17,827 nucleotides of DNA from Acanthamoeba castellanii str. Neff (taxonomy: Eukaryota > Discosea > Longamoebia > Acanthamoebidae): the NCBI RefSeq assembly GCF_000313135.1, contig NW_004457656.1:12249-30075 (forward strand), given 5' to 3'. A program made the translations under genes and the position numbers. Below, one piece after another: positions 8,956 to 17,827 of the stretch (positions within the stretch are counted from its first letter, which is position 1; every line of letters starts with the position of its first letter). Below the pieces are notes generated by a model, which had not been told where the DNA came from, did no database searches, and saw only the letters and a program-made list of their open reading frames with translations.

Positions 8956-11900
8956 ACACACACACGCACGCACGCACCACACACACTAAAGAGGGTGTTG
9001 GTACGGGTCGAAGACACTTCGTGGTCACTGCTGGATTCCTCTTCGGAGAGATAGACCACGCCCTCCTCATACTTCTGGCGGCTGGGCTGGCTCGTCGAGG
9101 CTGACGTCGAGGCGGCGGCCCGCTCCTTGCGCAGGTACTCGTCGACGAGCTCGTTGATGACGTTCTTGTTGTTGGTATACTTGTTGATCTTCACCCGGCT
9201 CAGCGTGATGTCCAGATAGTGATGCCAGCTCTGCTTGACAATCATTCCTATCTGTGTGTAGTGCCTGGTTGAGGAGTGGTGCGGTGTGAGTGCCACGCGC
9301 TGCCACGCGCTGCCACGCGCTGCCACACGCCACACACGCCACACACGCCACACACGCCACACACGCCACACACGCCACACACGCCACACACGCCACACAC
9401 GCCACACACGCCACACACGCCACACACGCCACACACGCCACACACGCCACACACGCCACACACGCCACACACGCCACACACGCCACACACGCCACACACG
9501 CCACACACGCCACACACGCCACACACGCCACACACGCCACACACGCCACACACGCCACACACGCCACACACGCCACACACGCCACACACGCCACACACGC
9601 CACACACGCCACACACGCCACGTCGGCGACAGGGAAGAGGGTGTGCGTACTTGACGAGCTTCTCGTACATGAAGATGCCGAGATTCTGATTGGCGAGGCT
9701 CATAACAAGGTTGACCAGCTTATCGTTACCGGCGAGGCCGTCGTGCAGGATTCGGTAGGCGATCAGCACCTTTTCGTTGTCCGTTCGCCCATTCACAATC
9801 TTGCCATTGATCCGTATCATGCTCGGGACGTCCCTACACGACACACGACACACGACACACGACACGCACGCACACACAGCTTTGTGAGTGCGCAGCACAC
9901 AGGCCTCAACGTGCATGAAGTTGAATTACCGGGCGAACTGGCGCTTGACGATCGTGGGGATGAAAGACTCGTGTCGTGGCGTCTGTCCCTCGCCTTGCGT
10001 GAACTTGCCGTCCTCTTGGCTGATGAGCGCAGACTCCAGGTTGGCCTTGATCTTGCTCCGCTCGTCCTCCTCGACTCCATCACCGCCGTTTCGCATGCTG
10101 AACGACGCCAGCTTGCCCTTGCGCTGCGCATCCAACGAACGTCGAGATCACGTCGTCGACGTTGAGCATTCAAGCAAACCAGAAAGCAAGCACTCAAGCA
10201 CTCAAGCATAGCATACCTGATAGATGGTGAGGTCGGCAAGCGATTCGGGGTAGTCCTTGTAGTACTGCTCCAAGAACTCGTCCAGAGGGAGGCTGCCACA
10301 CATAAAATGATGGTCAGAATTAGCTCTGGGGAGGAGGAGCAGGAGTAGGAGCAGGAGGGGGGGAGTGAGCATGCACTTGTAGGAGAGGCCGGTGTCGATA
10401 TTGTACGAGTAGGCCGTCTGTGAGCTCAGGATGTCCAGCGAAGAGTTTTGCTTGTTCAGTTTGGCTGATGGATGGGTGGATGGATGGATGATTGAAGTGA
10501 GCTACTCACATGATGGCCCAGGTTGTGTTCGCTCTCTGTCGTCAAATGATGAGGCGAAGGAGGAGTGACACTTACGTGTGGGTGGCTTCAGTTTGAGCGA
10601 GAGTTGTCGGTGCACGATGTCCAGCTCCTTGAACAGATGACTGTTCTCGAAGCGCAGTCGGTTGTTTTCGCGTTTCAACTGGATTGGCGCCCCGACATGT
10701 GATATAGAGTGATGGCGTCAGCTCTCTTTCTCCCCAATCCAGCCGGCGCAGAGTTACGTTTGCGTCGTTCGTAACGTACCATGTCGAGCTGGCGCTTCAA
10801 GTCCGCATACGACACGGGGCAGATGGTCTCCAACGGCCCGCTGCACAGCAAACACATGTGGTTTTCAACTTCCGTCATTGCACTGTACTGATGATGCTCT
10901 CTTCGGGCTTGGGCGGTGTGTGCGCACCTGCTGCTGCTGTCCTTCTTCTCCTGCTGCTGGTGGTCCTTCTTGTCGCTGTCGCCTCGCGGGGAGAGTGGCT
11001 TGCTGTTGTCGGCGGCCGGCGCCGCCGCTGCCGGTGGCGTCTTGCGCTGGAACCACTTGAGGCCCGACGACCTTCGCTCGACTGCGGCCGGCTGCTCCTG
11101 CTTGCTGGCGCTGCCCAGCAGGGAAGACGAGGACAGGTAGAGCGGCAGGCCGGGCGTGGAGGCGGAGGAGGCCAGCGATGACGGGGTGGTGACAGGAATG
11201 GCGGAGGAGGAGAGCGACGAGCCGGAGGGAAAGGAGGCCGATGTGGTCGAGAGCGACGTCGCCGTCTGCGGGCTAGAGCCGGCAGAGGAGGAGGAAGGCG
11301 GTTCGGGCGCCGTTACAGCTTCGGGTGATGTGGTGGCTTCGGCGTCGGTTACTGCGGCAGCAGCGGCTATCTTGTTGTCCGGTGCCGACGCACTCCTGTG
11401 GCCCCAATGGTGAATGAATGCAAAACAGAGAAGATGAAGCAAATGATCATGACGTTTCAATGAATAAATTTAAAATGGAGAAATAAATCCATTGGGGATT
11501 ACGTACTTGATTTTTGGTGTACGCCTTGCAAAGGTGCTCCACGACCGTCGTGGAGCTTCGAAGTTGGCTCTTTCTTCCTTGCCATCGGCATTCTTCTCTG
11601 CAGTCACGTTTACTTCTCCTGCACCGTGTAGAGCTTGTCCATCTGACACCTTCTCTTCGCCTGGCGGGACGCCTTCCATCTTCTTTGTCTCTATGAAGAT
11701 TCGAGTAGCGGCGCAATTACAGACCGTCTTCGAAAATCACCCGAATTTTTTTGATCTGCAACGACCGCGAAATGCACCACCTTGCGGAGCTGTTATGTCT
11801 ATGATTGCTTTCCTCTTGGCTTCAATGCTCTGACGTCCTCCTTCCACCCGCCTCGTTCACAGTTGTGGTTCGCCGTACTGCCGGCAGTCCGCCTGCCGGC

Positions 11901-12049
11901 GCGATGACTTCGGAGGCCCGCTGAGGAAATCTCGCCGGCTTTGCCAAGCACAAAACTCGCTCGACATGAAGGCCATCGACTTCGTCTTGTTCGACGATGA
12001 TGTGACCTTGTTTCACCCCTTGGTCCTTCACCGGAAGTTCGTGCGCCAT
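7687..12049 (-). CDS. Unrecognised 959-residue protein with coiled coil and helical core (13 exons)
   Basis: No family is recognised. Exons in transcription order: 12049-11879, 11829-11781, 11690-11507, 11395-10928, 10840-10780, 10678-10576, 10464-10377, 10292-10217, 10123-9930, 9833-9651, 9264-9005, 8855-8613, 8486-7687. All phases close. An in-frame TAG sits just before the ATG at 12049. Residues 136-290 are Ser/Ala/Thr-rich and disordered. About 301-340 (ADLKRQLDMLKRENNRLRF...) is a coiled coil. Residues 350-612 look globular and largely helical, including LPLDEFLEQYYKDYPESL, IRINGKIVNGRTDNEKVL and SLANQNLGIFMYEKLVK. After an Arg-rich linker (RRRTRSRGKVGRGGRRR, 613 on) comes a second folded piece (KLVEGIGIYMLAIFELQN to VLSFVHSIDL, about 648-715). 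The last 240 residues are charged and disordered, with a basic KGRRRRVLSMRDL. The first three exons are the least certain. Middle introns carry long repeats. Confidence 0.7.
8515..8604. repeat. 9-bp minisatellite, five plus five copies of two variants, in intron 12 of gene 4
   Basis: Five tandem CACACAGCA units (8515-8559) are followed directly by five tandem CACACCGCA units (8560-8604). The two units differ at one base. The array fills 90 of the 126 nt of the intron (8612-8487). Confidence 0.95.
8889..8952. repeat. (AC)32 microsatellite in intron 11 of gene 4
   Basis: Thirty-two uninterrupted AC units are followed by further CA/CACG-rich sequence to about 8987. The array lies in the intron 9004-8856, whose minus-strand borders are GTACCA and TTCTTAG. 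Confidence 0.95.
9291..9618. repeat. 32-copy perfect 9-bp minisatellite with 10-bp flanking repeat, in intron 10 of gene 4
   Basis: Three perfect copies of TGCCACGCGC (9291-9320) and one variant (9321-9330) lead into 32 perfect tandem copies of CACACACGC (9331-9618). The array lies in the intron 9650-9265 (386 nt), the longest intron of the gene. The period is a multiple of three and has no stop in any of six frames, so it produces long spurious reading frames. Confidence 0.97.
9837..9880. repeat. ACACG-type simple repeat in intron 9 of gene 4
   Basis: Degenerate CACGACA/CACACGA units lie next to the TAG acceptor (minus strand) of exon 10. They are related in sequence to the repeat in intron 1 of gene 1. 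Confidence 0.7.
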
Positions 12050-12071
12050 CTACAGCATTGATGAATTCCAA

Positions 12072-12077
12072 TTTATT
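12072..12077 (-). terminator. Poly(A) signal AATAAA for the Gln-rich protein gene
   Basis: On the minus strand AATAAA occurs about 68 nt after the stop of the Gln/Pro-rich gene and only 22 nt before the proposed ATG of gene 4 at 12049. If used, the two transcription units nearly abut. Confidence 0.5.
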
Positions 12078-12144
12078 GTTGGTTGAATGAAGAAGCATGA
12101 GTGGCGATGTCTCTACACGCACACTGCTAGGGCTCTCGATTGCC

Positions 12145-12999
12145 TTAGTGCTTCTTGTCCTTCTTGTCCTTTTTATCCTTCTTGTCTTTCTTGTCCTTGT
12201 GCTCCTTCTTGTCCTTCTTGTCCTTGCCGCCATGCCCCATTCCGAGTCCCGATTGCTGTGTGCCACACCAAACCATCATCAGTCATCATCGTACACAACA
12301 CATTTACGACACGACACGACACGACACACACAACGTGAGTACCAGCTTGTAGGCGCCGAGCATGCCCAGGAAGTCCTTGAAGGGAGGCACGCGGCCCGAA
12401 GCGAGCGCGCCCGACAGGGCGCCCGCCAGCGAGTGGGCGTGGCTATCATCGTGCCCGTGGTGGCCATGTCCGCCGCCGAACACGTTGCCCAGCATCTTCT
12501 GGACGTGGCCCAGGCCGAACGAGCTCAGCGCCCCGCGGTCCATCCCGTTCATCTCCGCGTAGGCCGCCAGCGCCCCGTCGGCCTCCTCGCGGCTCAGCCC
12601 GTACTGCTGCGCCACCGAGTACAGGTCCTCCCCGCCCTGCTGCTGGGGCAGGCCCGAGCCAGCCATGGGCGCCGCAGCCGCAGCCGCCGCGGCCATGGGC
12701 GTGCCCATCGCCACCGCTGGGGCGTACTGCTGCTGCTGCGGCTGGCCCTGGGGGTAGGCACCGGGCGGGTAGGCCCCAGCGAACTGGGGCTTGGCGTAGG
12801 GGTCGGCCATGAGGCCCGGGGTCTGCTGCATGGCCATGCCCGTGCCAGTGTAGCCGGCGGCGTCGCCGCCGTAGGCCATGCCGGGGGCGCCCATCATGGC
12901 GCTCGGGGGATAGGCCACGCCGCCCTGCTGCTGCTGCTGGGGCGGGAAGGCCTGGGGAGGGTAAGGAACGGCGGAGCCCTGCTGCTGTTGCTGATTCAT
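12145..12999 (-). CDS. Gln/Pro/Gly-rich prion-like protein with His cluster and Lys/Asp repeat tail (two exons)
   Basis: No named family. Exons 12999-12343 and 12255-12145, joined by an 87-nt intron (GTACTC...CACAG) in phase 0, give 255 residues. The ATG at 12999 begins MNQQQQQGS. Residues 1-125 are Gln/Pro/Gly/Tyr/Met/Ala-rich with QQQQ runs, GAYPPGAYPQGQP-type repeats and an eight-residue Ala run, a composition typical of disordered, condensate-prone or membrane-surface proteins. About 126-175 (EDLYSVAQQYGLSREEADGA...) could be a small helical domain. A His-rich HGHHGHDDSHAH segment could bind metal, which is speculative. About 195-220 is hydrophobic/Gly (SLAGALSGALASG...FLGMLGAYKL). The second exon encodes QSGLGMGHGG and then DKK/EHK repeats ending KKH. 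No signal peptide is seen. It is transcribed divergently from the RhoGAP gene and lies just upstream of gene 4 on the same strand. Confidence 0.8.
12148..12228 (-). repeat. GACAAGAAG coding repeat in the Gln-rich protein gene
   Basis: About nine imperfect copies of the 9-bp unit GACAAGAAG (minus strand) encode the Asp-Lys-Lys tail. Synonymous variants (AAA, GAT) and an EHK variant show it has partly diverged while keeping the frame. Confidence 0.8.
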
Positions 13000-13399
13000 T
13001 GTGATGGTCTGTTGAGGTGGAGGTACTTCCGCGGTTGCTGATGAGGGTGGTGATGTGTGTTTGCTGTGGTTTAGGTCTTATGTGTGGTTCTTGAAGTTGT
13101 GAGAGAGGGGAGTCCTCTGTTGAGAGTTACTGAATGTTGGGCGAGTGCGATGAAATCCCGCCAGGATAGACGCGGCACCTGAGCTCCCTTTTCTTCTTTA
13201 TTTTCCTTTCAACTTCGAAAAGAAAATAGAAGTGAAAATTGCAAAAAAAGCTCTGTTCAAATGAATTAATTTTACCGTTCGGTTCGCCCACAACAACAGG
13301 CGGTCAGGCGTTGGAGGACGTTACGAACAGCTGATCTACCAAAGCGCCTGCCTTTGCTCTCCCACATTGGATTAAACCTCTCATAGGGCAAAAGCGAAG
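13000..13399. promoter_or_regulatory. Divergent upstream region between the Gln-rich and RhoGAP genes
   Basis: These 400 bp separate two ATGs that point away from each other, so the region should hold both promoters and both 5' UTRs. Its centre (13190-13275) is A/T-rich, with AAAATAGAAGTGAAAATTGC-like sequence and TGAATTAATTTTA. No convincing TATA box, motif or coding exon was found. Confidence 0.5.
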
Positions 13400-14185
13400 A
13401 TGAACGGAGGCAAGCAAAGGTCTCTGCGCATCGTCGACCAAGAGAAGGGCGGAAAGATTATAAACTTTGACCTCCCCGACGAATCCCAAACCGTTCGGCA
13501 GTTTATAGCCGCCTACCACTGGTACGCCCCATCCAAGTCTCCTTTCCTTTTCTTTCCGTTTTACTCCCCCCCCCCTCTTGCGCCTCCTTCGTTCTTCTTG
13601 TCTCTTCGGCTTCGTTCTTTGTGTGGCACATTCAGCCTAAATAAGGAATATTATGGGCCTACAGACAACAAGTAATTATCACTTTTATTTTTAAACCCAT
13701 AATTACACCTATGCAACCACAAGCTCATCTTTTGATTTTTACTTTTTATGTTGGCTGGCCCAGGCAACATGGGGAGAAGAGCCGGGGGTTGAACACGGGC
13801 TTCCTGGGCCTCTACCGCGAGCGAAAGGAGGAGGGCCGAGAAGGCGAGTGGGAGCTGCTCTCCGACTCGGCCGCCCTGGCCAGCTTCGACATCGCCGACG
13901 ACGTACGTTCACTCGCCACCGCGTGTGCGCCTGCCTTGCGCTGAAACCCAGAGCGCGTGCGGTGGTGCGTGTGCGTGTGCGTGTGCGTGTGCCTTCTTGT
14001 GTTACAGGAACTGCTGATGCTCAAGTTGCGACCGCAGACAATCTACGTGACGATGACCAAGCCCTTCATTATCGACTTTAGCGAACCGCTCGACGTAAGT
14101 GGTGTTGTTAGTGGCTGTCGGTCCCAGTCGCTCGTAGTGTGCATCGATTGCTGATGCCAGTTTATCGCGATTCACGTCGCGTGCA

Positions 14186-14220
<35 letters not shown>

Positions 14221-15493
14221 ACACACACAGGCGGTGTTGCCCACGATATTGGCCGGGTTCGGGGAGACACTGACCGCCGACTTCCTGTCCCGCTACTGCC
14301 TCCAGAAAGAAGCCGCCGTTACCGACAAAGGTAATGTCCCACATCATCCATCGATGATGATCCACCAATTCACCCACTGACCACCGCACACAACTGCACA
14401 ATCGCACACGATCGCACACGCACAAACAATCGCACACACCAATCAGTTTCTAAGGACAGGGGGGCGTGTACCATTTCGGATTGCAATTGTGAGGACTACC
14501 TGGCGTCGTCGATGGGACGAAACAGCGGAATGTCGGGTATGTGCCGACGATGTGGACACAAATCCAGCACCCACCACTACCGCCCCGGACCCACCAGCTG
14601 TACCCCTCTCCTTCCTCTGCGTGCGTGCGTGTGTGCGTGCGTGCGTGTGCGTGTGTGTGCGTGCGTGCGTGTTTGCGTGCGTGCGTGTTTGCGTGCGTGC
14701 GATCAGGTGAGTTGACCTATCTGTCGCTGCAGACGAGCTGCTGGACCTGAACAAGACTCTGTCCGACAACAACGTGGCCCGAAACGCCGCGCTTCTTCTC
14801 AAGAAGACGGCCTATCGCGTCACTTCATCTGATGAAATCATGACGGTCGGGTACGGACACATCAGCAGTAGCAGCATCAAACGTTTTTTTATCATCTCAT
14901 CGCGCCACTCTCCTTGTGCAGTGGCGGCAGCGGCCAGCTGCCGCTGTCCCGGTCGGGAAACATTCAACGAAAGATTTCGATATCCCCTGAGTTTGACGAG
15001 GACAGCGACTCGAACGACGACGACGGGGAAGAGGTACCAGTCATGTGCACACACGCACACATACGCCTCGCGCACACCGCACCGCACCGCACCACACCAC
15101 ACCACACAACCGCTCATCTAACTCTGTATTGGCTCAGCAGAATGGCAAGGGATCCCTCGGGCGCAGAAATTCTCTTGGCAGCAGTCCGCACAGCGGGCGC
15201 CGGTCATCCGTACTCACCAGGTCTCTCTCTCTCTCTCTCTCTGCGTGTGGTGAAGAGTACTGGAAAGGCGCTCACCGCCTGGCCGGCTGCCTCCGCAGGA
15301 ACATGTCGGGTGAGGGCCTGCGCGTGACACAGAACCCGCTTCGAGGAGGACCCGGGTCGCTGGCCTCGACCCGCCACATGCTTTCGCCTCGCGAGGTCGC
15401 CGCAACAACGAATCCTGGAGTACTCAAGTGGGCTCCTCCCTCCCTCCCAACATTCTTTGTGTCGTTCTCGTTACTCATTCCTGTCGTGTTTGT

Positions 15494-15539
<46 letters not shown>

Positions 15540-17827
15540 GTGTTATAGCAGCACGTCATCGGATGGACTGACGATACGGAAATGGCGGCAGCGCATGCGG
15601 AGCCTCAACCGCTCGGACTCAAAGGAAGACACCACACCTAACTCCGACACGACGGCCAAGCGCGATCGCGTGTACGGCGTGCCGCTCGCGGAACTCCTCA
15701 GGCGCGAGTCGCCGGAACGCGAAGCCGGCGCCGGCGCTAAACCCGATGGTGGCGAGGTTGCAGCCGGGCCGGTGGGGGAGGAAGCCGAAGGCGTAATCCC
15801 CAAGATGGTCACCTCCATGCTCCAGTTTCTCGAGACCGAAGAAGGTATACACCTCCCACTCTCCCAGACTCTCTTAGAACCCCCAACACCTCAAATCATT
15901 AACGCGCATACACACGGGCATGCGCGCACATAATAGCGCTGAAGGCGGAGGGCATCTTCCGTCTGTCGAGCAACTTCGAGGAGATGATGCGCATCAAGGA
16001 ACAGATCGATAGGTAATGCATCGCGCGCAATGCACTTCTTTCTCTCTTTTTTTTTACGGTCTCTCACTCGCTCAACTCTTCACCACACGACGCGTGGTAC
16101 ATATACAGAGGGCAGGAGGTGAACTTCAGCGAGTGTGGAGCGCACATGGTGATCAACCTTCTCAAGAAATTCCTCCACGAGCTGCCCGACGCGCTTCTCT
16201 CCAGCGTGCTCTACCAGCGATACATCTCTGCCGTCCGTACGTTCATTTATGTTATTCTCCTCTCGCTCACATTAATGTATGTTACTCATTTCTTTCATCG
16301 TCGTTGCGATCAACGCTGCAGAGGGCGACGATGCCGCGCGGCTGGCGTACCTGGTGGCACTGCTCAACTCGCTGGCGCCCTCCTCGCGCTCGCTTCTCCG
16401 CCGTCTGCTCATTTACCTCCGAAACGTCGTCGCCCACAGGTTTCCCTCCCTCCATAAATTTATCAACATTTATTGGTTGTTATTTTAAAAAAAGAATATT
16501 TACATATTTGTTTATATGTTAATTATTTCTTTTGTTATGCTGAAAACAGCGGGGAGAACCGAATGGACCTCCACAACTTGGCCACCACGCTCGCGCCGGT
16601 GCTCATGCGCGAGAAGCCGGCCTTCCAGCAAACGGCCTTTGCCTCCGGCAGCGTTGTCCTCCCACCGCGACACCAGTACGTCAGCACTTGAGCGCGCGCG
16701 CCGCAAGTGATCAGACGCATATGCGTGGCTCATTGGATACCTCTGCCGTGTGGTACTCGTACTACAGGCGCCACCATCAGCGAAGGGCAAGCGATTCGGC
16801 GGTGGTGCATGCCATGGTCCAGGAGGCCGTTCGTGCGGCCAAGGTCCTCGAAATCCTCATCTCGACCCCCGACGTACGTCTCCCATGAATCTCTTTATAC
16901 ATAGAAATAGAGAAAGAAAACAGACAATATTGGCTGTTAATTAATATATATATGTCTGCAGGAAGAGCTGTTCTTCGCGAAGACGAGCGAGGAGGGTAAC
17001 CACCACCACCTGTCGGTGGCACGCGCGACTTCGGACATAAAATCGTCGCCTTTGTCCACGTCGCCGGCGACCGAGGCCGAGCATCTGGTCCTGCAGGCCG
17101 GCGACATCGTCTTCGTTTTCCAGAAGCGGGACGACGTCTGGTGGGTCGAACACAAAAAGTACGAACCGCGCAAGCAACCTGCAATTGCTGCTGACGTGTC
17201 ACTAACCGGTGCCTACAATGATGGTGCAGTACGCGAAAGCTGGTGCAGGTGCCGGCCGAGGTGGCCGAGTCGGCGCTGGCGACGGTGGCCGAGCGAGTCG
17301 AGCTGGCGCACCAGCCGGGGCTGGAGAGCGGCGAGTGCCGAGCCATCGAGCGCGTGCTCTCCCACGATGACGTGAGCGACGACGATGACGACAGCGGCGG
17401 CGGCGGCGACGAGGAGAGCCCGCGACGCACTGACGGCTCGTCGCTGCTTTCTTTCCTCGATCGCGACCCTGCGAAGAAGGAGAAGAGGAGCGCCAGCCAG
17501 CGACACGCCAAGCTGGTCTCGCCGTTCGTCAAGCCGGCGCCGCCGTCGGGGTCGCTGGGCACCTCGAGCAGCTACACCATCGACTCGTCGTCGGCGAATA
17601 GGCCGTCGCCCAGGGAGAAGCGGAAGAGCATCGGCATCGTCGGCAATGCGCTGCTGGGTCCGCGCAAGGACCGCGAGAAGGGCACCAGCAGCAGCAGCGG
17701 CAGCCCGCGCGAGAAGGACGCCAAGAAAGAGAAGAAGGAGCACAAGAAGGAGCACAAGAAGGACAAGCAGCACAAGCGGGAGAAGAAGGAGAAGGACAAG
17801 GAGCAGCACGTCGTCGTCAACCCGCTC
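13400..17827 (+). CDS. RhoGAP protein with talin-head-like N terminus, Cys/His cluster and SH3-like domain (18 exons, 3' partial)
   Basis: It should stimulate GTP hydrolysis by Rho-family GTPases at the actin cortex. Exons: 13400-13521, 13636-13671, 13764-13902, 14008-14094, 14231-14330, 14447-14599, 14733-14850, 14922-15033, 15141-15220, 15299-15427, 15549-15844, 15937-16012, 16109-16236, 16322-16439, 16550-16675, 16768-16873, 16962-17158, 17230 to the window end. Phases close to give 907 residues so far. Residues 7-155 resemble two ubiquitin-like folds in talin F0-F1 order (GFLGLYRE...WELL, then TIYVTMTKPFIIDF). Residues 169-205 form CxxxxCxC-x17-CxxCxH with two further His, a possible zinc site. 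Residues 250-395 are Ser-rich linker. RhoGAP spans about 400-640: VYGVPLAELL, EGIFRLSSN with the arginine finger at 466, LLKKFLHELPDALL, and NLATTLAPVLM with Asn574. It looks catalytically intact. An SH3-like domain (about 660-722) has GDIVFVF, WW at 702-703 and VPAEVAE. The tail has acidic runs, SPR motifs and Lys/His/Glu repeats. RhoGAP is certain, SH3 likely, the talin-like head tentative. Confidence 0.88.
14187..14230. repeat. CA microsatellite in intron 4 of the RhoGAP gene
   Basis: (CA)16 at 14187-14218 plus a further ACACACACAG that forms the acceptor, in the intron 14095-14230 (donor GTAAGT). Confidence 0.9.
14620..14702. repeat. GTGC/GCGT tetranucleotide repeat in intron 6 of the RhoGAP gene
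   Basis: Degenerate GCGT units with GTGT and GTTT variants fill most of the intron 14600-14732 (donor GTACCC, acceptor CTGCAG). Confidence 0.85.
15223..15243. repeat. CT microsatellite in intron 9 of the RhoGAP gene
   Basis: A CT run directly follows the GTCTCT donor at 15221 in the intron 15221-15298. Confidence 0.8.
15495..15538. repeat. (GT)22 microsatellite in intron 10 of the RhoGAP gene
   Basis: Twenty-two uninterrupted GT units lie just before the TATAG acceptor of the intron 15428-15548. Other reading frames through it give only alternating Val-Cys. Confidence 0.92.
16440..16549 (+). other. AT-rich intron 14 of the RhoGAP gene
   Basis: This intron (GTTTCC...AACAG) is strongly A/T-rich, like the intron at 16874-16961 (TTAATTAATATATATATG) and unlike the CA/TG introns of the same gene. 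Splicing it joins LRNVVAH to SGENRMDLHNLA, as expected for RhoGAP. Confidence 0.8.

Noticed and set aside
9291..9618. CRISPR-like array
   Set aside because: The 9-bp units are contiguous with no spacers, and the context is a eukaryotic intron.
9276..10165. Long plus-strand frames reading His-Thr-Pro, Ala-Thr-His or Arg-His-Thr tripeptide repeats
   Set aside because: They are produced by the stop-free 9-bp array, which lies in an intron of the minus-strand gene. All three frames are open equally, and the minus-strand exons on both sides splice in phase.
12097..13041. A plus-strand 314-residue frame starting with Leu/Val-rich repeats
   Set aside because: It is the antisense of the DKK tail and Gln/Pro-rich exon of gene 5. 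The apparent membrane segment is the complement of GACAAGAAG repeats.
1..17827. Transposable elements or inserted viral genes
   Set aside because: No transposase, reverse transcriptase, integrase, terminal repeat or viral gene signature was seen. The repeats present are all simple or minisatellite DNA.

Overview
The window is nuclear DNA from an intron-rich protist, most likely an amoebozoan of the Acanthamoeba type. The grounds are GC-rich coding exons, about 40 short introns (roughly 50-390 nt) mostly starting GTACGT, GTACxx or GTAA and ending CAG or TAG, genes packed a few hundred bases or less apart on both strands, AATAAA signals, and CA/TG microsatellites inside many introns. Nothing bacterial, organellar or viral is visible. 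The species assignment is inference, not proof.

Layout. (1) 204-2178 (+): a five-exon gene for an unrecognised, highly charged Ser/Lys/Glu-rich protein, probably nuclear. (2) 2237-5644 (+): a ten-exon gene for an LSD1/KDM1-family flavin amine oxidase, the clearest functional call here. It lies only 58 nt after gene 1, and the two could be one transcription unit. (3) 6015-7449 (+): a two-exon gene for a low-complexity protein built around repeated [KR]-[YF]-R-[VI] motifs, with a likely GC-AG intron. (4) 12049-7687 (-): a 13-exon gene for an unrecognised 959-residue protein with a coiled coil and a helical globular middle, convergent with gene 3. (5) 12999-12145 (-): a two-exon gene for a Gln/Pro/Gly-rich, prion-like protein with a His cluster and a Lys/Asp tail. 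(6) 13400 to the window end (+): an 18-exon, 3'-truncated gene for a RhoGAP protein with a talin-head-like N terminus, a Cys/His cluster and an SH3-like domain. Genes 5 and 6 are divergent and share about 400 bp of upstream sequence.

I rebuilt the exons by hand from GT(GC)/AG borders and reading phase. In every multi-exon model the phases close over the whole gene, which is the main support for the models. No shared pathway is evident. Genes 1 and 2 look chromatin-related (lysine-rich stretches, SUMO-type motifs, histone demethylase fold), while gene 6 is a Rho-family GTPase regulator. Much of the non-coding sequence is tandem repeat: long CA/TG runs, AT-rich introns, and two perfect or near-perfect 9-bp minisatellites inside introns of gene 4.
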